DNA of 45,397 bases from Planctomycetaceae bacterium. Its GTDB lineage: Bacteria; Planctomycetota; PLA2. The DNA lies in NCBI GenBank assembly GCA_011525755.1, contig WYBS01000070.1, positions 1 to 45,397 of the forward strand, written 5' to 3'. Both the position numbers and the translations under genes were made by a program. Shown one piece after another: positions 14,650-21,904 of the stretch (positions are counted from its first letter, which is position 1; each line of letters opens with the position of its first letter). The notes under the pieces are model-generated. The model saw only the letters and a list, made by a program, of their open reading frames with translations, did no database searches and was not told where the DNA came from.

Positions 14650-15918
14650 ATGCTCGACCTGCGCTTCATCCGCGAGCACCCGGAGGAGGTCCGTAACGGG
14701 ATCCAGCTCCGCGGCCTCCGGGTCGATCTCGACCGGCTCCTCGACCTCGACCGGCAGGCCCTTGCCGCGCGCCAGGAGCGCGACGACACCGCGTCCGAGC
14801 AGAACCGGCTGTCGAAGTCGGTCCCCTCGCTCAAGGGCGAGGAGAAGGCGAAGGCGATCGAGCGGAGCAAGGATCTCGGGAAGAGGCTGAAGCCTCTCGA
14901 CGAGCGCATCGCCGCCCTCGAGGCGGAGATGCGCCCCCTGCACCTCGAGATCCCGAACCTCCCCGATCCGGAGGTCCCGCCCGGGCTCACCGCCGCGGAG
15001 AACCGGGAGGTGCGCCGATGGGGCGAGCCCCGCGCGTTCGACTTCGGGCCGAAGGACCATCTCGCGCTCGCGGAACGGCTCGGCCTCGTCGACATGGAGC
15101 GCGCCGCCAAGGTCGCGGGCACGCGCACCTACTTCCTCAAGGGGGATCTCGTCCTCCTCGAGCTCGCGGTGCTTCGGTTCTCGCTCGAACTCGTGGCGTC
15201 GCGCGGCTATGTCCCGCACGCCCCGCCGCTCCTCGTGAAGCGCGAGGCGATGGAGGGCACCGGCTACCTCCCGCTCGGCGCCGATCAGGCCTACGAGTGC
15301 ACACGCGACGACGGCTGGCTCATCGGCACGTCCGAGGTCCCCGTCACCGCGGTCCACGCGGGCGAGATCCTTGAGGAGGCGAAGCTGCCCCTCCGCTACG
15401 CGGGGTACAGCGCGTGCTTCCGCCGCGAGGCGGGGACGCACGGCAAGGACACCCGCGGTCTCTATCGCGTGCACCAGTTCATGAAGGTCGAGCAGGTCGT
15501 GGTCTGCCGGCACGACGCCGACGAGAGCCGCCGCTTCCACGAGGAGATCCTCGGGAACGCGGAGGACGTGCTCCAGGCGCTCGGGCTCCCGTACCGGGTC
15601 GTCGCCCTCTGCGCCGGCGACCTCGGCCGCTCCCAGTCGTTCACCTACGACATCGAGACGTGGATGCCCGGCAGGAACGGCTACGGCGAGACGCACAGCG
15701 CGAGCCGGTACTACGACTACCAGGCGCGCCGCCTCAACCTCCGCTACCGCGGCGCCGACGGGAAGGTCCGCTTCTGCCACACGCTGAACAACACGGTGAT
15801 CGCGTCCCCGCGGATCCTCGTGGCGATCCTCGAGAACGGCCAGCAGGAGGACGGCTCCGTCCGGATCCCCGACGTGCTCGTGCCGTTCGTGGGCAAGGAC
15901 GTCCTTCTTCCCCGCTGA
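14650..15918 (+). CDS. serS: seryl-tRNA synthetase
   Basis: A 422-residue class II aminoacyl-tRNA synthetase of normal SerRS length. The N-terminal 110 residues form the long coiled-coil arm that binds tRNA (LRVDLDRLLDLDRQALAARQERDDTASEQN and on). Motif 2 is YAGYSACFRREAGTHGKDTRGLYRVHQF. IETWMPGRNGYGETHSAS is the Ser/ATP-site block. Motif 3 reads NNTVIASPRILVAILENGQQ rather than the common GLAVGRTLVAILE; I recall such forms from some other phyla. ATG 14650 gives the standard MLDLRFIREHPEEVR start. No Shine-Dalgarno site is seen; a hairpin occupies that place. Confidence 0.97.
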   Translation: MLDLRFIREHPEEVRNGIQLRGLRVDLDRLLDLDRQALAARQERDDTASEQNRLSKSVPSLKGEEKAKAIERSKDLGKRLKPLDERIAALEAEMRPLHLEIPNLPDPEVPPGLTAAENREVRRWGEPRAFDFGPKDHLALAERLGLVDMERAAKVAGTRTYFLKGDLVLLELAVLRFSLELVASRGYVPHAPPLLVKREAMEGTGYLPLGADQAYECTRDDGWLIGTSEVPVTAVHAGEILEEAKLPLRYAGYSACFRREAGTHGKDTRGLYRVHQFMKVEQVVVCRHDADESRRFHEEILGNAEDVLQALGLPYRVVALCAGDLGRSQSFTYDIETWMPGRNGYGETHSASRYYDYQARRLNLRYRGADGKVRFCHTLNNTVIASPRILVAILENGQQEDGSVRIPDVLVPFVGKDVLLPR

Positions 15919-15927
15919 CCCGCGAAA

Positions 15928-15963
15928 GGGGAGGGGCCCGGGGAGGGGTCTCCCCCGGGGGAG
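15928..15963 (+). repeat. G-tract element with stable hairpin after serS
   Basis: Four runs of four G (AAAGGGGAGGGGCCCGGGGAGGGG type) fit a G-quadruplex pattern. The same stretch can instead fold as a 9-bp stem (CCCGGGGAG / CTCCCC-C-GGG with one bulged C, loop GGGT). There is no T-run. It may end or stabilise the serS mRNA. Confidence 0.45.
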
Positions 15964-16002
15964 ATTCAGCCTGGGCACCCCGGACGCCGAAGAGGGAGCA
16001 GC

Positions 16003-16554
16003 ATGAAGCTCCTCCGCAGGTGGCGTTACGTCGTGGACTCGCGCTCGCAACTCGGTACCGCGCTGCAGATCGTCGCGGTGCTCGCGGGCATCTGCCTCAT
16101 CTGCGCGGTCGCGGTCAAGTACGTGAAGAGCGACGAGGCGCTGGAGCTCATGAGCGGCGAGGCCGTGCGCAACTTCCTCTATCGCGTGACCGCGGCACAG
16201 TTCATCGTGAGCGCCGTCACGCTCGGCGTCCTCGCCATCTACCTGACGCACCGGTTCGCCGGGCCCGCGATCGCGCTCGAGCGCGCGATCCGCGCGCTCG
16301 TGCGGGGAGAGACCGACCGGAAGCTCAACCTCCGCCAGCGCGACTACCTGAAGGAGGTGGCCCTCGCCTTCGAGGACCTCCGCGTGCGCGAGGAGACCCG
16401 CATGAAGAAGCTCTCGGACCTCGACCGGTGCCTCGCCGAGGGCGACACCGAGGGCGCGAAGGAGATCCTCAAGGGCCTTCTTCCCGAGCCCGCGGCCGCT
16501 CCGGCGCCCGCCCCGGCCAAGGAGCCGGAGCCGGTCCCCGCGGCGCAGTGCTGA
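16003..16554 (+). CDS. two-span membrane protein with HAMP domain and no output domain
   Basis: A 183-residue protein. The first membrane helix is at about 19-39 (LGTALQIVAVLAGICLICAVAV). A short outside loop of about 25 residues follows, then the second helix at about 64-84 (TAAQFIVSAVTLGVLAIYLTH). Residues 85-135 read as a HAMP linker: THRFAGPAIALERAIRALVRGETDRKLNLRQRDYLKEVALAFEDL. The end is a coiled-coil stretch followed by an Ala/Pro tail finishing in Cys. No kinase, cyclase or chemoreceptor module follows, so it must signal through another protein or serve as a scaffold. ATG 16003 has AGGGAGC eight bases before it. Domain reading is fairly secure; function is unknown. Confidence 0.75.
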   Translation: MKLLRRWRYVVDSRSQLGTALQIVAVLAGICLICAVAVKYVKSDEALELMSGEAVRNFLYRVTAAQFIVSAVTLGVLAIYLTHRFAGPAIALERAIRALVRGETDRKLNLRQRDYLKEVALAFEDLRVREETRMKKLSDLDRCLAEGDTEGAKEILKGLLPEPAAAPAPAPAKEPEPVPAAQC

Positions 16555-16584
16555 TCCGCCCGGTAGCGCGGCCGGGCGCCGCGT

Positions 16585-16614
16585 CCCCCCTTCCCCGGAG
16601 CCCCTTTCCCCCCC
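16585..16614 (-). repeat. dispersed G-tract element, inverted
   Basis: C-runs with a CCCCGGAGCCCC core on the plus strand, between the HAMP gene and the next gene. It matches the CTCC-spaced core on the minus strand. Confidence 0.4.
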
Positions 16615-16617
16615 GCG

Positions 16618-16623
16618 TAGACT
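16618..16623 (+). promoter_or_regulatory. -10 box of the RMD1-family gene, leaderless geometry
   Basis: TAGACT ends six bases before GTG 16630. There is no ribosome-binding site. Confidence 0.4.
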
Positions 16624-16629
16624 CGATGC

Positions 16630-17706
16630 GTGCGCGTCACCCGCGGAACGGGGTACCTCTACTTCGCGTACGACGTCGGCCAGGTGATCGACCTCGACGC
16701 CGCGGCGCACCTCCTGACGGTGCCGGCCGAGCCCGCGGTCGTCCGCCACCGCCGGCCCGCGCCGCGCTACTTCCAGTACGAGGAGCCGCCGCTCCGCGTG
16801 CGGCTGGGCGTGCCGGCGCTGCCGATCGGCGGGCGGAGCACGCACGAGGGAGCCGAGGCGGTGCTCTTCGACTTCGGGGCCGCGTCGATCCGCTACACGG
16901 TGCCGCTCGAGGGCCCGTTCGAGGGGCTGATCCCGCTCTCCGCCGCGATGGAGGAGGAGACGGGGCCCCTCGTCGAGGACGCGAAGCTGCGGATCACCGG
17001 GCTCCTGGAGGCGGTGCGGGCCGCGGTCACGAACCCGCATCTCGCGGCGCTCGCCGAGGACTACGTCGTCTACCGGATCGCTGAGCTCGACCCGCCGACG
17101 CTCCCCGCGGATCTCCTCGGGGCGCACGGGGCGGAACTCGCGCGGATCCTCCGCGGCGAGCGGGCCGAGCTCTCCGCGGACGAGGTGCAGGACGCGCTCT
17201 CGGCCCGGATCGCGTACGGCGTGAGCGACCTCACGCTGGTGGACTGGAACGCGGCGCTCGTCTTCGACGAGGATGCGGAGGACGCCTGCTCCGTCCTCGA
17301 GTACGTGAACACGCAGCTCCTCGAGATGCGGCTGCTCGACGGGAAGCTCGACCGCTCCCTCGACCGCTGCTACGAGGCCGTGAGCTCGAAACGATTCCGG
17401 CTCCCGTTCGTGCCGCTCGACGTGCGGCGGATCGGCCGGATGCAGGTCGACGGCGCGCTCCTCTACGAGCGGGTCCGGAACGCGCTGAAGCTGCTCGGCG
17501 ACCAGTACCTTTCGCGGCTCTACCGGCTCGCCGCCGGCCGCTTCCATCTCGCGGAGTGGCACGGCTCGATCCAGCGGAAGCTGGAGGCGATCGAGAGCGT
17601 GTACGGAAAGCTCTTCGACCGGGCCTCGACGCGGCGCATGGAGTTCCTCGAGTGGATGATCGTGCTGCTCATCCTCGTCGATGTCGTGCTCTCGCTCGCG
17701 GGGTGA
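16630..17706 (+). CDS. RMD1/YagE (DUF155) family protein
   Basis: A 358-residue protein. The C-terminal half fits the RMD1/DUF155 family: LEYVNTQLLEMRLLDGKLDRSLDRCYE, then LYRLAAGRFHLAEWHGSIQRKLEAIESVYGKLFDRASTRRMEFLEW, then a final membrane helix MIVLLILVDVVLSL. Eukaryotic members are mitochondrial membrane proteins; bacterial roles are largely unknown. The N-terminal part (to about 120) is beta-rich and includes VLFDFGAASIRYTVPLEG. GTG 16630 is supported by a TAGACT box. The C-terminal tail anchor suggests attachment to the inner membrane. It stands alone and converges on the DUF4136 gene. Confidence 0.8.
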   Translation: MRVTRGTGYLYFAYDVGQVIDLDAAAHLLTVPAEPAVVRHRRPAPRYFQYEEPPLRVRLGVPALPIGGRSTHEGAEAVLFDFGAASIRYTVPLEGPFEGLIPLSAAMEEETGPLVEDAKLRITGLLEAVRAAVTNPHLAALAEDYVVYRIAELDPPTLPADLLGAHGAELARILRGERAELSADEVQDALSARIAYGVSDLTLVDWNAALVFDEDAEDACSVLEYVNTQLLEMRLLDGKLDRSLDRCYEAVSSKRFRLPFVPLDVRRIGRMQVDGALLYERVRNALKLLGDQYLSRLYRLAAGRFHLAEWHGSIQRKLEAIESVYGKLFDRASTRRMEFLEWMIVLLILVDVVLSLAG

Positions 17707-17720
17707 GGCGGGGCGCGGCG

Positions 17721-18275
17721 CTACGGCGGGAAGCGGTCGAGCATCTTCCGGATCGCGACGCGGACCTTGTCCTCGGCGGTGGGGGCGAGGGGGCCGCTCT
17801 TCGGGTCGATCTCGGTGTCGGCGGCCGCTTCCCACACCAGGCGCCGGCTCTTCCCGTCGAAGATCCGGAGGACGAGCGTGCCCTCCGTCTCGACCTTGTC
17901 GACGGACGCGGCGTCCGTCGCCGGACGGGGCGTGTGGTTCTCGGTCCAGATCCCCTCGTAGGCCGGCCCCGTGTCGACCGTGCGTTCCCGGCCGAGCACG
18001 GCGCGGTAGCCGACGAGGAAGTCCGCGTCCCCGGTCGCGAGGCGGTAGCCCTTCGCCGAGAGCCCCTCGTCCACGCCGGCGCGGACGCGCGCGTCGAGGC
18101 GTTCCTGGTCGATCCTCGGGTCGCCGGCCTCCTCGTGCGGCATCCACCCGTACGTCTCGAGCGGCCCGAAATCGTAGCTCGGGTCGGCGCCGCCGCCGCG
18201 GACGTCGATCCCGGAGGAGCATCCGAGCGTGGCGAGGAGGAGGGCCGCCGGCAGGAGCGCGCGCATGCCCGGCAT
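17721..18275 (-). CDS. DUF4136-type lipoprotein
   Basis: A 184-residue lipoprotein with signal MRALLPAALLLATLGCSSG (Cys19 from the first ATG). The mature part follows the DUF4136 layout: SYDFGPLETYGWMPH near the start (the family's aromatic F..ldtYaW block), then RIDQERLDARVRAGVDEGLSAKGYRL, DADFLVGYRAVL, and late LRIFDGKSRRLVWEAAADTEI. Function of the family is not established; members are outer-membrane or periplasmic lipoproteins. ATG 18275 has AAGGA eight bases upstream; ATG 18266 is the alternative. It is downstream of rlmN, separated by 72 bases holding a G-tract element, so it may be read through from the T2SS operon. Confidence 0.8.
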   Translation of the reverse strand: MPGMRALLPAALLLATLGCSSGIDVRGGGADPSYDFGPLETYGWMPHEEAGDPRIDQERLDARVRAGVDEGLSAKGYRLATGDADFLVGYRAVLGRERTVDTGPAYEGIWTENHTPRPATDAASVDKVETEGTLVLRIFDGKSRRLVWEAAADTEIDPKSGPLAPTAEDKVRVAIRKMLDRFPP

Positions 18276-18301
18276 CCTACCGTTCCTTCCGAGCGGGTGT
18301 C

Positions 18302-18316
18302 GGGGGGGTCCGGGGG
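18302..18316 (+). repeat. dispersed G-tract element
   Basis: Seven G, TCC, five G between rlmN and the DUF4136 gene. Confidence 0.5.
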
Positions 18317-18347
18317 CCCTCGTCTCCTCCGCCCGGCAGCCTGAAGC

Positions 18348-19433
18348 CTAGTCCGTGTAGATCCCCCACGGGGCGTCGATGTGGCCCCCCTTGGGCGCCA
18401 GCGCGAGGAGGCCCGCGGTGAGCTGGCCGCAGCCCATGCCGTCCTGCTTTCCCGCGCTGTACCGGGTCTTCACGGGGCAGCCGAGGCCCATCAGGCGGTT
18501 CCGGAAGTCCCGCACCTCCGCCCACGTCGGCGCGCGGTAGGGTCCGCCGATGTCGTTCCACGGGATCACGTCGAGGATCGCCCGCAGCCCGGCGAGGCGT
18601 TCGCGCAGCGCATCGACATGGCGGTCGTCCATGTTCACGCCGGGGATCGCGACGTACTGGAGGGTGACCCACGGCACCTCGCAGAGCTGCTGGTACTCGC
18701 GCATCGCGTCGAGGAGGTCCGGAAGCGGGTGCACGCGGGCGATGGGCATCAGCTGCTCACGCGTCTCCTCGACGGCGGAGTGGAGCGAGAGGTAGAGGCG
18801 CCACGGCCGGCGCTCCGCGGCGTACCGGCGGATCCGCGGCGTGAGCCCGGCCGTCGAGACCGAGATGCGTCTCTTCGAGAGCGAGGGGCCGTGATGGTGG
18901 TTGAGGTTCGTGCAGGCGTCCATCACCGCGTCGTAGTTGTGGAGCGGCTCGCCCTGGCCCATGAAGATCACGTCGCTCACGCGCACGCCGGCGTCCTTCC
19001 CGGCGCGCGCAAGGGACTCGAGGATCTCGCCGGGCGTGAGGTTGCGCCGCAGCCCGAGGGCGGCCGTCGCGCAGAACGTGCATCCGAGGGCGCAGCCCGC
19101 CTGCGACGAGAGGCAGAGGGTCACGGCCTTCAGGTTCCGGATGAGCACGACCTCGACGGCGGCGCCGTCGAGCGCCGGGAACACGTACTTCCGCGTGCCG
19201 TCCGCGGCGACCGCGACGGCCGGCTCCCCGAGGAGCGGGCCGAACCGGAAGCGCGCCTCGAGTCTTCCCCGCGCCTCGCGGCCGAGGGGGAGTTCCTCCC
19301 AGCGCAGCGCGTGCCGCTGGTGCATCGCGAGCGCGACGTCGCGCGCCACGATGGCGGCGCCGCGCACGCCCGCGGCGGCGAAGGCCCCGGGCAGCGCGGG
19401 CACGGGGAGGTCGCGGAGGTGCGGGAGGCTCAT
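18348..19433 (-). CDS. rlmN: 23S rRNA (adenine-2503-C2)/tRNA methyltransferase RlmN
   Basis: A 361-residue radical SAM enzyme. The cluster motif CALGCTFC (Cys114, 118, 121) is preceded by Cys107 in TLCLSSQAGC. The catalytic Cys335 sits in DGMGCGQL, so both Cys needed for the methyl-transfer mechanism are present. FMGQGEPLHNYDAV, RRISVSTAGLTPRI, LYLSLHSAVEETREQLMPI and the CPVKTRYSAGKQDGMGCGQL end are all RlmN-like. It methylates A2503 of 23S rRNA and A37 of some tRNAs. Its ATG overlaps the gspJ stop (ATGA), so it is the last coupled gene of the secretion operon, an unusual partner. A Cfr-type resistance activity is unlikely from the overall match but cannot be excluded by eye. Confidence 0.93.
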   Translation of the reverse strand: MSLPHLRDLPVPALPGAFAAAGVRGAAIVARDVALAMHQRHALRWEELPLGREARGRLEARFRFGPLLGEPAVAVAADGTRKYVFPALDGAAVEVVLIRNLKAVTLCLSSQAGCALGCTFCATAALGLRRNLTPGEILESLARAGKDAGVRVSDVIFMGQGEPLHNYDAVMDACTNLNHHHGPSLSKRRISVSTAGLTPRIRRYAAERRPWRLYLSLHSAVEETREQLMPIARVHPLPDLLDAMREYQQLCEVPWVTLQYVAIPGVNMDDRHVDALRERLAGLRAILDVIPWNDIGGPYRAPTWAEVRDFRNRLMGLGCPVKTRYSAGKQDGMGCGQLTAGLLALAPKGGHIDAPWGIYTD

Positions 19434-20233
19434 CGGCCCGGCTGGGTCCCGGGCGTGGTGCCCGGCTGCTGCGGGCCGCCCGACGCCTTCGGCGGCAGGA
19501 CGTCGTCGGCCTGCACGAACTGGACGATGCGCACGAACGTGCGTTGCGGGCGGGCCGCCTCGAAGGCGGCCTCGCGGGGCGCCCCGGTGCCGAGGCTCGG
19601 CGGCTCGACGGTGAGCGTCACCACCATCGCCGTCGGCATCGCGCGGCGCTCCTCCGAGTTCCAGCTCTCGAACGTGTCGAGCCGGTGCTGGCCGAGCGTC
19701 TCCTGCGAGCGGCGCTCCTCCTCCTCGGCGGGATATCCCACGTAGAGCACGTCGAAAGCGAGGACGCGGTCGTAGACCTCGTAGTAGTCGCCCCCCTGGA
19801 GCGGCGTCCCGTCCGGGTAGTAGCTCTCGCGCCGGTAGAGGCGCCGCACGTCCCCCGCGCCACGCGCGAGGCGGTAGCCGGTCTCCGTGACCGGGCTCGA
19901 GAGGTGGTTCTTCCGGTCGAAGAACTCCTCCTTGTGGATCGACGGGCGCATCGTGACGAAGTTCATCGTGTCCGCGGGCTGGCTGCCGCGGGACCCGTCC
20001 TCGCCGCGGAACGGGAAGGCGTTTCCCGCGCGCGGGTGGGTGTAGAGGCTCTGGATGTCGTCCTCGATCAGGTTCAGCACGGCGGGCCCGACGGCCGAGA
20101 AGGCGCGCTGCGACCGCGCGTACTCCTCGAGCTCGCTCACGTTCATGAAGATCGCGTAGTAGCTGCTCATGAGGAGCGCGAAGAGCGTCGTCGCGAGGAC
20201 GACCTCGAGGAGCGTGAAGCCGCGGCGCGTCAT
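19430..20233 (-). CDS. gspJ: T2SS minor pseudopilin GspJ-like
   Basis: A 267-residue protein starting MTRRGFTLLEVVLATTLFALLMSSYYAIF: a four-residue leader, Gly at -1, Phe +1, Glu +5 and the hydrophobic pilin helix. Its large C-terminal part (LNLIEDDIQSLY, then acidic and aromatic blocks) agrees with GspJ, the larger tip pseudopilin. It ends in a Gly/Pro/Gln tail (PQQPGTTPGTQPGR). It overlaps gspI and rlmN by 4 bases each. Annotation as J rather than K rests on length and order after H and I. A longer frame from 20290 is rejected because it precedes the prepilin leader and overlaps gspI. Confidence 0.8.
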   Translation of the reverse strand: MTRRGFTLLEVVLATTLFALLMSSYYAIFMNVSELEEYARSQRAFSAVGPAVLNLIEDDIQSLYTHPRAGNAFPFRGEDGSRGSQPADTMNFVTMRPSIHKEEFFDRKNHLSSPVTETGYRLARGAGDVRRLYRRESYYPDGTPLQGGDYYEVYDRVLAFDVLYVGYPAEEEERRSQETLGQHRLDTFESWNSEERRAMPTAMVVTLTVEPPSLGTGAPREAAFEAARPQRTFVRIVQFVQADDVLPPKASGGPQQPGTTPGTQPGR

Positions 20234-20859
20234 CGGGTCCCCCCGGCCCCCCCCGTTTCCTGGTCCGGAGGAAGGTAGACCGCGGTCCACGCGGAGCGCG
20301 GCTGGAGCCCGTTCTCGCCCGCCTCCAGGGGGTCATAGCCCGGCGGGTAGACCGTCACCTCGATGAGAAGCATGCGGTCGATGTCCTCGGCCTGCATGAC
20401 CGAAGCCTCGTCCTCCTCGCCATCCGCGCCCGTCGCGACCGAACCCTCCTCGCCGAAGAGCGGCTCGTACGTGCGGTCGTCCTGCACCTCGACCTTGCCC
20501 GACGCGCCCGCGCCGAGCGCGGCGCTGATCGTCACCTCCCAGCGGTAGCCGGAGTAGCGGGCGCCGAGGACCTTCTCCTCGTCCACGATGCGGCGCGAGA
20601 CCGTCGCCGGGAAGGTGCCCTCCGTCGTGCCTTCGCGGTATTCCTCGTGCTCGAGCGACGCGAGGTCGAGGCGCAGGCGGAGGAGCTCCGCCATCTCGCG
20701 TTCGACCTGCATGCGCAGGACGGCGTCCGCCGCCCGGGAGTGGCCTTCGAGGAGGAAGATCGCGATCATCGCGAAGAGGAGGAGCGCGATCACGACCTCG
20801 AGCAGGGTGAGGCCGCTCTCGCGGCGCGAAGCGGGGGGGCGCGGGGGGGAGGCGGTCAC
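20230..20859 (-). CDS. gspI: T2SS minor pseudopilin GspI-like
   Basis: A 209-residue protein from GTG 20859, overlapping the gspH stop (GTGA). After a 16-residue basic, Pro-rich leader, RRESG/LTLLEVVIALLLFAMIAIFLLEGHSRA shows the prepilin cleavage site (Gly -1, Glu +5). The next region LRMQVEREMAELLRLRLDLASLEHEEYREG is the usual amphipathic extension. It is longer than typical GspI, with an acidic insertion (TGADGEEDEASVMQAED). The Pro-rich leader is partly encoded by a G-tract element at 20833-20849. Confidence 0.8.
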   Translation of the reverse strand: MTASPPRPPASRRESGLTLLEVVIALLLFAMIAIFLLEGHSRAADAVLRMQVEREMAELLRLRLDLASLEHEEYREGTTEGTFPATVSRRIVDEEKVLGARYSGYRWEVTISAALGAGASGKVEVQDDRTYEPLFGEEGSVATGADGEEDEASVMQAEDIDRMLLIEVTVYPPGYDPLEAGENGLQPRSAWTAVYLPPDQETGGAGGTR

Positions 20860-21497
20860 CGGCCGAGCTCCGCCTCGGTCAGCTTGAACTCGCCGATCTC
20901 GCGACCGGGGCTCAGCGAGACGAGCCCGCTGAAGCTCACGCGGATCGTGCGGACCCGGTCCTCCTCGTCGAGGGAGGAGATGCGGTTCGATTCGAGGACC
21001 AGCGTGTGGGCGGGGCACGTGCCGTCCGGCGCGTACGTGATCGCGTAGCGGCCCTTGAACGGCGTGCGGCCCTCGTAGAACTCGAGCGAGACCCCGTCCG
21101 GCAGCTTGTGCCAGTCGAGCTCCTCCGGCGGCATCTCCTCGTCGAAGACGAGGATCTTCACCGGCTCCTTGTCGGGGTCGTTCGACTCCTCCTCCTCCTC
21201 GCGCGGGATCTGCACCGCCCAGCTCATCTCCTCCGTGTTCACGTGGATCGCGTAGGCGCACTGGTCGAGGACCGCCTGGCTCTTCACGAAGTCGATGGTC
21301 GTCGCGAGGCGGCTCACCTCGCTCTCGAGCTCCTTCTCCGCGACGAGGAAGCCGAACGCCCGGGGCGAGAACGCGAGGAGGAGCCCCACGAGGACGAGGA
21401 CCGCGACCAGCTCGATGAGCGTGAACGCGGCCTCGGGACGGACGCCGGGGCGCAAGGCCGCAAAGGGGGGACCGTCCTTCGCGTCGCGTGCGCGCAC
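20856..21497 (-). CDS. gspH: T2SS minor pseudopilin GspH-like
   Basis: A 213-residue prepilin-like protein from GTG 21497, seven bases after GGAGTAG. The hydrophobic helix is FTLIELVAVLVLVGLLLAFSPRAFGFLV with Glu +5. The leader is long (about 24 residues) and the residue before Phe is Ala (PEAA/FTLIE) instead of the near-invariant Gly, so processing by prepilin peptidase may be inefficient. A strongly acidic insertion (REEEEESNDPDKEP) occurs mid-protein. Placement between gspG and gspI fixes the assignment. The C-terminal beta-rich part resembles GspH/FimT. Confidence 0.8.
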   Translation of the reverse strand: MRARDAKDGPPFAALRPGVRPEAAFTLIELVAVLVLVGLLLAFSPRAFGFLVAEKELESEVSRLATTIDFVKSQAVLDQCAYAIHVNTEEMSWAVQIPREEEEESNDPDKEPVKILVFDEEMPPEELDWHKLPDGVSLEFYEGRTPFKGRYAITYAPDGTCPAHTLVLESNRISSLDEEDRVRTIRVSFSGLVSLSPGREIGEFKLTEAELGR

Positions 21498-21503
21498 CGG
21501 CGC

Positions 21504-21899
21504 CTACTCCTTCTCCTCGGGGTACATGATGTCGTCGTCGGTTCCCTCCTGGCCGTCCGGGCCCCAGCAGAGGATGCGGATCTTGTTGCCCTCCTTCTCG
21601 AGGACGTACTTGTTGCCCCACGGGTCGTCCACGATCTTCGTGAAGTCGGGCTCCCCGGGCCGGATCGGCTGCTCCATCTCCTCGAGGCTCTCCGGCAGCT
21701 TCTTCCCGTCGCTCATCGTGCGCCAGTTCATCGCGTCGTCGTAGTACTCCTTGCACTTCGCCTGCGCGATGCTTCTCTGCCCGAAGCCGAGCATCGCCCA
21801 GATCCTCGGCCCCGCGAAGGCGGCGAGTAGGCCGACGATCACGACGACGACCATGATCTCGACGAGCGTGAAGCCGCGGTCCTTGCGGTTGTGTTGCAT
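21504..21899 (-). CDS. gspG: T2SS major pseudopilin GspG
   Basis: A 131-residue major pseudopilin. MQHNRKDRGFTLVEIMVVVVIVGLLAAFAGPRI has a short basic leader, Gly -1 and Glu +5. The C-terminus has the GspG hallmark DDPWGNKYVLEKEGNKIRILCWGPDGQEGTDDDI, whose Asp-rich loop binds calcium. It polymerises into the T2SS pseudopilus. AAGGTGAG lies just before the ATG. The gspF stop is five bases upstream. Confidence 0.93.
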   Translation of the reverse strand: MQHNRKDRGFTLVEIMVVVVIVGLLAAFAGPRIWAMLGFGQRSIAQAKCKEYYDDAMNWRTMSDGKKLPESLEEMEQPIRPGEPDFTKIVDDPWGNKYVLEKEGNKIRILCWGPDGQEGTDDDIMYPEEKE

Positions 21900-21904
21900 G
21901 GTTC

